From contig CAIIXF020000002.1 of assembly GCA_903813345.2 (NCBI GenBank), positions 29,756,926 through 29,820,925 on the forward strand: 64,000 nt of DNA, read 5' to 3'. Below the pieces are notes generated by a model. That model saw only the letters and a program-made list of their open reading frames with translations, made no database searches and was not told the origin of the DNA. The first letter of the stretch is position 1; each line of letters starts with the position of its first letter. Both the position numbers and the translations under genes were made by a program. This DNA comes from Owenia fusiformis (lineage: Eukaryota; Annelida; Polychaeta; Sabellida; Oweniidae). Shown here in pieces: positions 24,001 through 39,000 of the stretch.

Positions 24001-27000
24001 TGAAACCCTTACGGAAAATTCTGTTTGCATTTTGTCACCATTGCTCTTTCTTCCCGCATTCTAGTGCTGTTTGAATGAATATATTTATTAATGTATTTCT
24101 AACTGAAATATATCACATTTTTTTATAAACCACAAACATTTAGATCATAAAAAAATTATTCAATACTTGAGTGAGCACGATATGCAAGGGTTACTAAGTT
24201 GACACAGTAAATGACCACTGATATTGTGTTAGTCCATGCACACAGCGTAACACCCCTCACTTTCATAGTGAAGTGACTAATTGGTTTATGTTTACGTTTT
24301 AATGTGTTTTGGGTTCCTTGTTACAGCAAGGGGGCCAGTAAAGTAGACTAACATGTTTACATGGCAAGTTTTGATCGAATATGTGAGACACTTTAAAACA
24401 CAAATGCTCTAACACATTTCCCCATACTGTATATTTTCATTAATGTAATACCTCTATATTTTGTTCACTTCAACACCCTAATTAAATACTTATCGAGGAT
24501 ACAAGATTTGTTAATTAGGTTTCTTAGTCAAAGTTATTATAACAGCATTATACACAACAGGCTAAATTGAATTCATTTTCTTAAAAACATAGTATAGTTC
24601 TATATAAAGTCAATATAAAATGAATCAAAATCATTCAAAATCATTCTTATTCAATTATAAAGAGTTATTTGATCACACATGACGCAAATAGCATAAAAGA
24701 ATAAAGGTTTTAAAAGACTGATTTTGACTCATCAGAAATATACATAAACACCGATTATTTAAAGATTTCAGTAATGAATTAAATTGTATCTTAAACTATT
24801 CCAATCTTAATAATTTGAAAGTTAATTGGTTTCACCTTTAACATAGCAAAATGCCTCTGATTTATATTGAATATAACTGGGTCCAAGTTGACTAGGGTCC
24901 GAGTTAACTAGGGTCCGAGTTGACTAGGGTCCGAGTTAACTAGGGTCCGAGTTGACCAGATACCTTACAGATACATCCAAAATATCGAAATGTCATTGCG
25001 TTTCAATAATTCTCAAACGAGGACCACAACCAGTCATAAGTATAACAGGAACATAGTTCGAAGCATTTTTTCGGCTTTATAAAGCCCAAGATATTCGGCT
25101 TAGATTAGTTGATGTGTCTGCACGAAGCCCAGATTATTTTTGCGTCTTATTTTGGAAAAGATAGATTACCAAATCTTATAATCCGTGCTACAATCCTATC
25201 TTTAATAATTGTGATTCATTTTCTGAGGCATGTAAACGCCATGACACGTCGTGTTTAATAAAAATGCGATATTTCAGTTAATTATCGTGGCTTGGTCTAA
25301 TGATGAAAATGTGAATAACTTTTACTGACGTGCCTTTTTCGAAACATATCTGTATTTTCTCAGTACCACTCATAAAATATTGTAATTTACCAGAAATATA
25401 ACTTATAATTTCGTATAGAATGGTTGAAAAGTCTTTGAGTTTTGTCTATTGAAATAGAAGAAAAATAATGTTTGGTATAAAAGTACGATTGTAAGTGTCA
25501 TTATGATTTAGCCGACGTAATATATTGATTGAATTAGTACGTCCCATGATAGACTCGATGACGTTTACAAGGTCTTATTAACTCATACCAATTTATAACC
25601 ATCGATAATGCTAAAAACATTTTCACATTAGACCAAATCAAAGTCGTATATTTTAAAGTCTGTCCTGTAACTCAGTTGGTATAGCAATCGACGTGTTGTT
25701 TATCGAAGCTAGATCGTGAGTTCAAGTCTCATGGGGGTTGGAGTGACGTTTTCAGTTTTCACATCTTTGAATATATTTAATGAAAGGTGGTAAATGTATA
25801 TTACTACCTTTTATAATTGGATTTTGATAAAATTTTGGCGAGGCACTTGTATGACCAGAATCATACATAGATACACCCATTACCAGAAAAAAACAGAAGT
25901 CCCCTTCTGGATCACGTATCGTGTGTTTATGTTCGGAGATTTGAAGACATCAAAGTCATTTTAACATGCTATCAAAATTAAGACTTTCGATTGCCACACT
26001 TTTGGATGAGAGTGTAAGAGTTCTCTCAATATAAATGTGAACTTAGGCTACCAGAGAAAACATTTCTCAATATATATGTGAACTTACCAGAGAAAACATT
26101 TCCATGTCTTGGTGAATAGCAGCCACCTTAGTCCAGCCAAAATGCTGAATCAGCATTTTTCTTGCCTGGTTATGCGAAGAGTCGGCTACCGCTAGCCGAT
26201 AGAAAGTCGGATATTTTTCTCTGTCGCTAAGTGCAGGGGAGCTGGCCGCAAATGACACCTGGAAAATATTTATTTCATTTTAATTTGTTAAGAATTGTTA
26301 TACATTTGATCATTTAAAGAAATACAGTTTTAAAGGGTAACATATGCTCAGAGAAGGCAAATGAAAACGTTTATTTCTACCCAAGATTGTATAAAATGTT
26401 TATGCCTGTTAATATTTTACAGAATCACATGTTTCGCAGAATCACATGTTTTGCGGAATCACAAGTTTTGCAGATCCAATGCGGATTCATATATTTTGCG
26501 GATTCATGTGTTTTCCAGAATCACGTATTTTGCGGAATCACACGTTCTGCAGAATCTAATGTTTTATGGTATAATGTTTTTCAGAATCATGTTTTGCAGC
26601 CTACAAGATCAAATGTTTTGTGGAATCATATGTTTTGGAATCGCATACATCTTTTGTGGAATCACATCATGTGTTTAATGGAATCATCGTCGTATGGAAT
26701 CATACTTTGGTCAAGCATCCGGTCAAGAGAAGTGATAACATGCTGTTGTAAGCCAACAACAAATGCTCACCGTTTAATCAACCACTTCATTTTGTTCCAA
26801 AACTAGCTGAAAATGATGGAAATAGGACATTTCCGCAATCCAAGATGCTGCTGCTGAAGCCCTGTGTGGCCCATGAACAAAATTATAAATTCATCTAAAC
26901 TGATGCGTGTATTTTCTCAGCGGCATTCATATTTATCAATTTAAGCACTGTTTTGGGTATATTTGAAGGAATCATGTAAGGAAAGTCGAGTTTCGAGTTT

Positions 27001-30000
27001 CACATCAAGGAATAGATAATTAATGAAGTATACTTCATTAATTATCTACGTATTCTTTGATGATGGAATGTTTTGAATGGGCATCTACATTTGCGATATA
27101 TCATTATTTTAAGATCAAACCAGAGTCGACGCGTGATGGACAGAAAGCTAATTGAGTTGTTAATAGACTTGTATTTGAAGACATTGCTAATGGGTTTGTT
27201 GTGATGGTGTCTTAATCAAGGTCTATTCTCTGTTAATCTTGCCCTCATCTTCATACAGTATAGACCTGTTCGATTCAAATAAGTTCATTCACAGACTTTA
27301 CCGTAAACAGTCTGTTATTGCCAACACTGGAACATATTGACAGGAGTTCAACATCTTTAGGGATTCTTTGGAATATTGAACTCAATCTCAGTAAACAGCT
27401 AAGCAGTCACTATAATGAGGAGCAATAAACGAAATACTGAAATATGTGGATTCTTCAAAATGAGATTAATTTCGAATATTAATAAATGAACACATCCTGT
27501 ACATCATGATTCTTTTTTGAATTTTTCGGTCGGTGTCGTCGATCATTGATAGGTTTGATTCTCTACAAAAACGTTTGCACGGCGCTCTTTGGTAACGAAT
27601 TGAACCCGATTCTCATCATTTTACGAATCTGTAGCTTTTATTGCGATTACCTTAATACGGAATTATATGGAACAAATTGCACCATTACTTCCATTTGAAT
27701 TCGTTCAACTTTGCATCTTAAAAAAGCTTCGTTTTCAGTAGTTTGTAACTAGAATCTGCGCACAATGTAAACCATTACAATTTTTACATTTCCGAATCTG
27801 TATAAAGCTTTGTATTGTGGCAACATTGATGTGGCGTTCAATTGAACAAAATGAACCAGAATTAGAACAATTATTGTGTTAAAGAATCTATATGTGGGTT
27901 TTATTGTGGCTGCCTTTATGTGAATTTCCATTGAACAAACTGAACCCTAACGATTTTCATATTTTCGATCGTTATTCTAATGGCAATCTTAAAGAGGCAA
28001 TGTCGCTTAGGTTTCCCCTCCAGACAATCAGTGATGTCCCATTATAATTGCTCATATAATGTCTCACATACCTAAGATTATATAAGAACTTTACGGCACA
28101 ATATCGCTGACATGTTAGAAAATCAACAGAACAACCACCAGAACAAGTTGAACAACCAACTGTCGGATAAAACGCAATTAGTCCAAAGCAACATACAGTG
28201 TACAAACGCTTTATCTATATTATGAAACCCTTGAAAGTAATTAATATAACCAACTGCTATTTGTTGTGGTTCAAAAATGAAAAAAAAAATTTTCCAATTT
28301 TATTTGACTTTATTACTAGCCAGTAGAAAGTAATATCTGTGAACAATCATCAAATTGATCGCGTAACGAACTAGTTGAAGCCTCAAATTTGATAAGTAGA
28401 TAGAACTACTTGTTTTACATCTTTTATAACCAAAACATCAGGGGGTTACTCTTATTGTGTTTTTATCAGACATTGCACCTTTAATGTATTATTTTTGAAA
28501 CATCAATTTGTTATTCACCAAGACGATTGAATCATAACAAATCTTACATATCTGAAGCTAGTAGGGGATGAGGAGTTTTTTATAAAGAGATCAAAGGTGG
28601 ACTCCTAAAGATCTCATGCGATCTTTATAGCTCTTTAATGTTCTAAGTAGATATTGAGAAACCATCGACAACTGGCCTTTGTTCATTTGGCAGTCAAACG
28701 ATATGTGGATTGGTTATTGTAACATGTAACAGGAGGATTGATACATGAGAAGACTGCTTATCTAAGGAACTAAAGAGCGTCGATCGACCGTCTTAGAAAA
28801 TAGGATACCAGATTCTATAAGATCTTTTGAATTGGAAATTATTCTCTGTAAGTGTTTCTTGTCGGGTAAACTATTATGTGATATTACAATAGAGCAAATA
28901 CATTTACATACATTGCATCTGTTAATTGTCTCTTGAAAAAGTTTATTTCTGGCCCGAGAGCTTGATTGGCCACCTTTAACCAGCTTTTATAAGGTTAGAT
29001 GTAACAAATAATACTGTTGGCACCTTGGTCAAGTCGCGCAATCCTTTGGTGTTTAAAAGATTGGGATAACGTCATATCACCAATCCTTTGGTGTTTAAAA
29101 GATAGGGATAACGTCATATCATGACATCATTAAACAATAATAGATCCTCATTGGTTAACTGTCGAAAGTATTTTCCTCCACTGCGATTCTTGACCCATGG
29201 TAATAGGGATATAACCTTCACAATAAACCGCTGATTAGGTCAATAATTGTAAAATGTAGTCTTATGTTAGGATGTTAGGGGGCAATGCGTTGCGTTGCAT
29301 TGAACTTTATTTGTATTGTGATTTTAGATGTTTCACATAATCCTCAGAGGCAAAAGTGAATTCGAAAGGAATTGGATTTCGAAAAAACGAGCATTGGACT
29401 TTGATTATGATTATATAAATGTGTTTATATTAGTGCACGTGTATCTTCTGTATAACAACCATATGCTAATAACAACGTAATATTTTATATGCCAATTTAA
29501 TGTTTTTTTCTCACAACATAACAGGGATTCCTTAATACTTACCATCATTAAATTCCAATAAGGAACTATTTCTCCAACCATCTTTGTCACCTCCGAACAT
29601 GCAGACCCTAAAACCATTGTCAAGGGATTATCACTGTATATCATGTGGTAAAATTCATCTGCACCCGTGCCTGGATCACACTACAAATACACAATTAACA
29701 TGAAATAATGAGAATATATGTTCTACTAAGTCAGTCAGTATTAGACAGTTATTCGGTTAATGGTCATTTACATAAACTAATTAAACTACACAATGGTAAA
29801 AGAAACATTTCAACTTCCGATAGTGAAACTTCTTATAGTGCAGTGTCATAATTTCCGACTTTGTAATTTGATTTTATATTTCAATGTTGTTTATTAATAT
29901 AGATAATTTTCGCTTTACAAATAAAAAGGTGATGAACATGACATTGTTAATAGATTGTACGGGGTATTGGTCTTCACAATGGCAATTACAGTGAATACGG

Positions 30001-33000
30001 ACTTTTTAACGTTATAACCTTGATCCTTGACTTATATGTGATCGACCTTAATGGTCCCAATTGTCCTTGATAATCAACGCTGTGTGACATCAATCACACT
30101 TACCATCGACCCTGAAAATTCTTGAGAATAACAACAAAACACCGACCCGTATCAAAACACGACAATGTATTGTAAAGTATGGTTTCGTGCATGAAATAAT
30201 TCACGCCGATTACTTGGCATTGGAGATGTATTCATTTATAGACAGTCAAGATAAGTGTGATTGTAACGATCAAGTTGTTAACGAATTTTTCTCGTTTCGA
30301 AACCTTTCTTGTGACAAAATTGGGCTAAATGTAATGTCACACGCAACGTTTTGTGTATTGAAAATTAGTTTCATCTACCATTTTAAATAACATATGGCAC
30401 TGGAAGTTTGATAGCTTGAATTGGGTTCATTGATCGATAGAACGTTCACCGTGTTTCTAAACACCGTAATCAAATGCTTCATCTTATCAAAACGATGAAC
30501 CTATGTCTGCAAGCAATATATTAAGGGGAAAAGTCTGTTAAATCAGATTGTTACAATATGGTTGGATCAACTCAAATGACGAAAGGTTCTCGCGCGTTCC
30601 AGTTTTTCAATCTAAGGCAAAACTCTTAAAAATACATTAAAGACTCATTTAGCAGTAGCACGCTATCAAACGGAGAGTAGGAGTTGCCAAACCTTTGGAG
30701 GGGAGTGTATATGCTGTTGAGTTTTGCCTATATTAAATTATATTAATCCTCTAGAATAATTCACATAGCATGCCATGGGCCAGATCCCTACTCGGGGCTC
30801 CGACCTACTTAGAATAAGTGCCTTATCTGTCAAATCAAGAAGATTTACGACATGCATTGTTTTAAACCTAAAACCCTTTGCACCTTGAAATTAGCATATG
30901 GTCGCCATTTGTTTTATTAAGAAACCACAAATTGACAGTCATGAGGCAAGTGCACAGGGTGTGCCAGAAGTAAGGTAAATGGGTCTGGCATTTCAATAGT
31001 ACTATTGGTCAGATCTTCAGGAAATTTGGCAATATACTTATAATTTGGTGCGTTCGGTTACCATGGTAACCATAACTCCAACCCATCAAATGCCACGGTG
31101 ATGATTTTTCATATGGTTAATTATAAATGTATGATTTAAATTCTGACCAAACAGGAAGATCTGACCAATACGATTGAAGTTTCAGACACATTTACCTTAC
31201 TTCTGAGACACCCTGTATATTATGTCCCCAAAATAGGTCAATACTGCATTCCATTTAGTTTTAAGCCTCAAATATTTCTTATTTACAACAGTTCGTAATT
31301 TCGATTCTAATCAGTTGACGTTTACCCTTTGCATTCGTTTGACTTCACTTCTTAAAAGAGAGCTTCGTTTAACTAGACTCTGCACGCAGGGTAGTTGACG
31401 TTATGCTATCTCGTCGTAGATTTTCGGAGATTTCTCAAGCTGTTTACCTTTTCAAACTGCGACAATTTAAAAAATATGGTTCTTGGCGCTATTAGTTTTA
31501 TTAGTTGATTTATTTCGGGGATACTGTAGCCAGTCACAACAACAATAAATTCTCAGTTTAAAGCAACATAAAGGTTGGGAAATGAGTTCCATCCCATCCA
31601 AAGTGAAGAATGTTGATGATGATAGAGCATTTGATACACCGTTGAAAGGGGCACTCACATTTACATTGCGTAAGGATGATATGAATAGATAAGTGTAGTT
31701 TTGGGAAAATCATGTTAGCATATGTGAAAAACGTGCTATCCCTTATTCCAAATATGAAAAACGGTTCTTGAGACTGCTACTCTTCGATGCAAATATTTTC
31801 ATGAGTATCTTCCATTATATGGGATCATTACGGTTTGATGATCTGCACTTTTGGGTTACTGAGTTTTCTGCCTTTATTTTGTCATTGAACTGATTGCAAT
31901 ATAAACGTTTTTCAGCTGCGTCTCAGTTGGAACGACCGAGTTATGTTGTTATTTATAATCGCTGGCGATCATCATGCCCCATAGAGGAACATTGATAACC
32001 AATGTGTGTTTTAGAAACAATATTGGGCCTGTTGGTCTTGGCTCCTCGGTCCAGGGACGTAGCCAAGATAAAGAATTGGGCGAGGCAATGTAATTTGGCG
32101 AGGCAAATTTAGGTTAAATGAGGTATATTTTTATCTTCGGACTTCATTCTCAAAGTTTAGAACAAACCTATTTCGTATCATTTTGGTGAGATCAGTCTTA
32201 CCAGTGTCAAAAGTGTACTTTTTGTACTCATTTAAAGTGCTATTAAGTTAAATGAAATAATTTGATTGATGATGATTTATATGAACGATCACAGACCCCA
32301 AGGGTTTTATATACGATTTGTTCTCTGTTCCACGTGATAACCACTCTCGCTAAATAAACAATCTTAACTTTTTACGATTCTGATCGCTGAACGGGAGAGT
32401 ATGTGAGAGGAATAACAAATAATGGTTTCGTCCCGTGGTGTCACTTTGTCTTAAGGCATTACCTCTACCAGTTTGCTCATCTTAATATGGGCTAATTGTT
32501 CCAAATATTCATAACTTGCCGGTAGAGAATCCAAACTGTTGGTAGCAATAGATTTTAAAGCATGTCAAAGGTTTTCTTCAAATCTCAATTATTTTATTAT
32601 TTGAAAAAAGAATGAAAAGTCTACATCTGATCAAGTTTGGCAGATATTGAACATTTGGGATGTAGTAATGTCCAAATTCGTAAGAACCGAAAAAGGGCAG
32701 TCAACTGTAAAAATCGTAACGTTATCACGAAATGATTAGAAATGTAGAACAACGGTAACGCGCCGGTATTCACTCCCTAAATCAACGCGCTGGATGTCAA
32801 TGAAATGAATTTGTTGGACGTGAGTTGACGTTTAACCCTTTCTTTAGACTTAATTAGTTATTCGATCATACCTTACTCATAACATTGTATTCAGACAGTA
32901 TGCTAGCATTCACGTACCTTAACTTGAAGAGGAAATGTTTTACACATTAAGATGTAAAAGCTACGACATATCTCAAAAATGTACACATATAGACGAATAT

Positions 33001-36000
33001 CTGGATAGCCCATGACCCATTTGTCAAAAGATTCAGTAAAGTACATATTCATTATGTGGTGTGACTGCTCGATCGCCATCCGCAGAGAATAACTTAGAAA
33101 AATCGACGCATTTGGTGAATTACCGGTAGGCCTACCAAAGTGCCATTGAGCCCAACACAATCAGTTGGAACACGTTTATTTAGATAATCAACTATTGATG
33201 TCCGATTTTAGATTTATGATCAGCTATGGGGCAATTTTTGTAGTTAGGCTTTAGTTTGTATTCAGGAAACAAATGGAGTAATCGGGAAAAGTAATGCGAT
33301 ATCCCAAAATCCCATCATCCTAGTAGTTGTTAACATGTAAAATCCACTAGTACGGCCATCACGGAATATCATTCATTCAGCATTGTGTATTTCTCTAGAT
33401 TTTACCATTAAAATACGAAATTAATTTGTTAAATACATAAGATGGTCACGAAAAACACGATACGAGCTTTTTCATCCATAAAGTCACACAAGAGAAAGAA
33501 CACTAGCTCTCTCTCTCTCTCTCTCTCTCTCTTACCCGAATGTATACGATTTGTTAACGACGTGTGATTAATTGTTTCATTAATTGCACATTGTTTCTAG
33601 ATTTATCAATTTTTTAATTGTTCAATTAATCAATCAATTGTTCAATTAATTATCAATTAATATATCAGTTTTCCAATTTTGCATCGCAGAAATCACATTC
33701 GAACTCTTTGAGTTCCAATCTAGAAACAAAGTGAACGATATTTAGTATTCTATGATAAATTGCCTTGATATAGAGTTAATAAATCGCAAGGTATTTAGTC
33801 GATTGATTTATTTTTTGATCAATCGATTAATTAACCAATTAATTATCGATTAATTGTGCATCTCGGAAACCACATCCAAAATCTATGAGTTCTCTTTTAC
33901 AAATTGTAAAAAGTTTAATTAAAAAAAAAATTAATAAAAATTTTACAAATTACAAATTTTACGAATTAAGTGATATGTAGTATTCCATGTTATATAATGT
34001 CATTGAATGATACATTGCCTGGGTATAGAGTTATTGTATGATGCATTACCTGGATTAATAGTTATTGTATGATATATTGCCTGGATATAAAATTACCATG
34101 GGACATGTCTCCTAAATATTTATGTTTTGTTTGTATGATATAGTTACTGGATATGTAGTTTCTGTACAAGACATTTTCTGGATACAGAGTTCTTGTATGA
34201 TATATTGCTTGTAAACTGTTATTGCACGATATATTGTCTGGATATATATGGGTACTGTATGATATATTGTCAGAGTATATAATTAATCTATGATATATTG
34301 CTTTAATATATTATCTTATAACATATCACTTGGATATTTAGTTATTCTATGATACATTTTATGGATACATTATAGTAATTGTATGATATCTATGTTTAGA
34401 TATGTAGTTATTATGTGGTATATTGGTTGGACATATACAAGTAGTTATTAAACAGGGTGGTCAAAAAATGGAAACCCTTACACCATTTTCCTCATGTATT
34501 TGTCATTTTAAGAAATAACTCCCTGATATTTTGCACATTTGTACATCATTCAATTTCCTACCAGCCCACTTTGTTTCATGACCATCAGATTGATAATCAC
34601 AATGTTACAGCACTTTACAGAACATGCCCTAGTGGCCAATATTGTCTTGTCGGGCCACCTGCATTCGCCGTCCAAAATGTCCCTACCTGTAGGGATATGG
34701 CAAGGAAAAAGTGTATGAGAATGACCTCAGGACAATCACAGACCTCAAAAGTGAGATCAACCATATCATACAGGCCATACCTGCTGAGGAATGCATTCGG
34801 CCCATTAATAACTGTGCAGGTTTGCCTACAGCGCGATGATGGCCAAACTTGAGGCATGTTATTCAAAGTGCTGTAAAATTGTGACTATCAGTCTGATGGT
34901 CATGACATTTAGTAGGGTGGTAAAAAATTGATTGATGTACAAATATTTGAAATATCAGGACGAGTTCCTTAAAATGACAAAGATATTAGGAAAATGCAGG
35001 GTTTCCATTTTTTGACCACCCTGTATGATATATTGGTTGGACATATGGTTATTCAATGACACATTGCCTTGATACATAGTCATTGTATGATGTATTGACT
35101 GGATATTTTTAATGGATATGTTATTCTATGACACATTGCCTGGATACATAGTCATTGTATGATGTATTGACTGGATATTCTAAATGGATATGTTATTCTA
35201 TGACACATTGCCTGAATACATAGTCATTGTATGATGTATTGACTGGATATTTTAAATGGATATGTTATTCTATGACACATTGCCTGAATACATAGTCATT
35301 GTATGATGTATTGACTGGTTCTTTTAAATGGATATATAGTTATTATATGATATATTGTCGGGATATAGATTTATCTATGATTCATTGCCCAGATATATGG
35401 CTATTGTATGGAATATATTGCCTTCAACGGACAGACACGAATAATTTCAATCAGCGGTGATTTGTAACTGATTCCCGTATCGTTTTATGCTACATTTGAT
35501 TCGGCAATATAGTTTTATCTCGATATGATGAGGTCATTTAGTAATATTGAACTATCTCATCAAGGTTTCAGTCTCCTCTTAATACCTTGGGAATATAAAA
35601 AAATAAAAGTTACAAAACAATCTGCGATATATGATGTCATAAAAGTTGTAAGCTGTGAGAGCATCCTGGTTCGAATCCGGAATGCGGTCTTTGATAATGA
35701 CGTTATATATTAAGAGAATATGCTTGCTAGAAAAGTTATATTGATGAATTGTAATAACTTGCCAGATTTAGCAGATTTTGTACTAATCAAAGTATTGAAA
35801 TAAACCCATTCAACCTCATCGTAATAATGGCCCACGACATAATAAAACATCAGAAGTGTCGGATGTCAAAGATTGCAAATAAGAGGAAAAGTAAAGGTCT
35901 GTAACCTCACGTTTAATCTAATATTAAATCGTATTAATATAGTGATCTAGACTAAGCCACTTACATTTTGTTGGATTACTTCTCACCTTATGGTAAACTG

Positions 36001-39000
36001 TTCAAAGATCATAACTCATTTGATTTAGCCAAGGCTCTAAATGATATAAATCAATTTAAATGTCAATGGATGTTCATTATTAATATTTATGGATACTATA
36101 CTCTCAGGTTCAATCTATTATTTATTTTTAGAGGTTGTGAATGATACGGGCACGATGTTAAGGGGTTTGATTTACTAATTCGCATAGAACTGTTGCATGT
36201 CTTGGCTGACTCCATTAAATGACGTCACAGTGATAACAACGATAAGTGCAATATTGGGACTACATCCCAGATTGACAGACATGGCATATATTCATAGTAC
36301 TATCTGAGAGCAGATATAAGCAACTCTTGTTATATTTGCAAATGAAAATCACACTCTTGAGCAATAGCTACCCACGAGCGAAGAGAATGCTACATTCCCC
36401 GTGGAGAATAAAACTATAAAAAGGGGAGGGGGCATGTGAAGCGTTGAAGCAAAACTCGAGTACGCTTACTCCGGTGATCATAAACTTATAACCACACCGC
36501 AACTTTACAGAAGATTGTTATCGTTCCCGCTTTCCCGTCTGTTACTGATCGAAGAGGAAATTGGAATTTCCGGACTTCTTTTTATAGGCAGGCACTTATC
36601 TTTTTATATGACTTATTTTCAAACCTTATAGAACATTATGTCGTACTAAATTGTCTGATATTTGGTTTGTTTGAAGTAAGCCGTTCTGATTTGAATCCGT
36701 TGGACGTATGACTAAGACCTCAGTATATTTGCTACAGCGACCGATAGGGCTTCCACGCGGCTGCCTAGTGTTTACCTTTGGTTTTGTCAAGAAAAACCGA
36801 AGCCGAAGGGACGCCCTACACCAACCTTGTGTCATCATTTATTAGCCGTATGGCAATCAGAGTGTTAGAGCCTATAAAGTTAGATGAAGCTCTATTATAA
36901 ATAAAGAACCAAATTCAAACTTTAAGCCCCCAAAATTGACCGAGTTATTTAACGTTCTTACGGTCTTGTTTTTTGTACACACTGTACAACGTACACATAT
37001 TAATTAATGGGAACGAATTTTACTCAATTCATATTCGCAAGACTGCCATTAGTGGATTCCTTCATATGTGAGAGGGGCTTTATGTGTGATATATGTACGA
37101 GCGTAGGCTAGTGTTGACGTACGTTTTTATAAAGCCTGTTACAAATGAATAATTTTCCATACAAATCATCAATAGAATGACACAATTAATTAGAATTCTG
37201 ACTGTGAACAGATGAATGAAATAAAATCAGCGAATGGAGTTTGTAAAAACGCAAATGAATGAATGAATAAGATTAAACTAGGAGAGACAGGAAGGTAATG
37301 AAACCAAATGTCATAAGTTTCAGGTTTAACTCTCATAAGTTTCAAGTTTATTAATCTCTTATCAATGTCTTATTTTATCGTTCATCCTTTCATTTTATGT
37401 TGGAATTGATTACATCTGCTCAACTAGCTACTATTTACAAATGTCTCAAATACCTTAAATCGTTTAGAAGTAAGATAGTCTCTGGTTTTTATCTCATAAC
37501 CTTGTTATAATGAAATTATTCATACTTTAGAAGACTATAAAAATAAGAATAGCAGTTTTATATGCCCTTTTGCACATATTATGAAGGCATGTAATGTCTA
37601 CCAGTAGTTTACTGCACATAATATGAAGAAATATAATGAGTATCCTAATCGATTCAAGAATTATCTAGAAAGAAGAGTGAATCAAAAAAATCTTTATTTT
37701 TATGTTTTTATGTTGATCATTTGGTCACTAATTTCGGGCCACTACTGAAGATGCTTCAGCGCCTGGGATGCTTATACAGCAACCGAAAACGGCCGAAGAC
37801 GCTTATACAGCAACCGAAAACGGCCGAAGATGCTTCAAGAAATTTGATTGGTTCTTCAAGCATCTTCGGCAATCTACTCTTTGATTGTGGTGCATCGATG
37901 CTCTTTCGTTGCAATTTCAATGATGGGATGTGCTTGGAGGTTATCAGCTTTTGTTAACCCCTGTTTACGATCGAACATTTATTCGGTTGCTGCAGCATAT
38001 CGGTTTTAACGAGTTTTTAGTTAAAACTTCATTATAGCAAGGTGTTTATCGTTTATCAATGTTTTCTAGTATTTTCATCAGATATGCATATCTTGGCTGC
38101 CTATCTGGCATATCTGGTATATCTATATATACACATTTCTCGCTGAAAACCAGAAAGATATGATGAGTGTCAAAATGCTGAGATCACATCCATCTGAATT
38201 TTGTCACACCCTGTAGTTTCATGTGATGGCAGTGGTATTAAAGAACTTTGTGTACCCAGTCAGACATCAATAAATTAAATCTCGTATTACGATATTAGTA
38301 CATTCAAAACTAGTTCAAGCTGAAACTTATATTTTTAGCAGAAGGTTCTGTGGATTTAATCCATTAGCAAAATAAGTGCAGTTGTATAATTCATTACTGT
38401 GTTGATACTAATTAAAAACACTTCTAATTTATAGCTGGGGCCGATATCATAAATATCCACCCACACTTTTATATAATATAGTTTGCGATTTTCAGATTAA
38501 TCTTTTTACTCCTGTCATTTTCGGTATGTATCTCATATGAGATAACTATGATTTATGGCCCCAATGGGAAAACGCATTGTCTTTTATTTTCAACGTATTT
38601 GTTTTAAGACCCTTGCATTCCAAATTCCAATCTGAGGAAAAATCGGAGACATTTGATCTGATGTTGAAGTCATTGAAAGTTAAAGATGCAGAAAGGTCAA
38701 ACACCATTAGAATTGAAAAAATGGACGTCCACTTTTAAGAATCAATATAACCTTAAAGATCCCTTGCATTCCAAATTCCAATCTGATGAAAAATCTGAGA
38801 CATTTGATCTGATGCGGAAGTCATTGAAGATGCAGAAAGGTCAAACGTCATTAGAAAAAATGGACGTCCGCTTTTAAGAATCAATGTAACCTTAACGATC
38901 TTTAAAAATTAAACAAAAAACCTTTTGAATCTGATTTGCAAGACGTCATTTTTATCCAGTCCGAAAATATTATGAAACTATGAAAAGCAACTTATCTAGA

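Larger units (their letters stand above)
33985..35415. repeat. AT-rich tandem array, interrupted by a transposon
   Basis: Degenerate units of the form TATGATATATTGCCTGGATA + TATAGTTATTG fill 33985-34450 and resume at 35025. In 35089-35340 a higher-order unit of exactly 72 bp repeats four times (GATGTATTGACTGG at 35089, 35161, 35233, 35305). The middle is occupied by a Tc1/mariner-like element. Confidence 0.85.

Noticed and set aside
27972-28205. Cysteine-rich small secreted protein on the minus strand
   Set aside because: Starts at TTG, has no ATG upstream in frame or splice support, and lies in the exon 2-3 intron.
35657-35690. tRNA gene
   Set aside because: The B box is perfect but there is no A box or acceptor pairing at the right distance.
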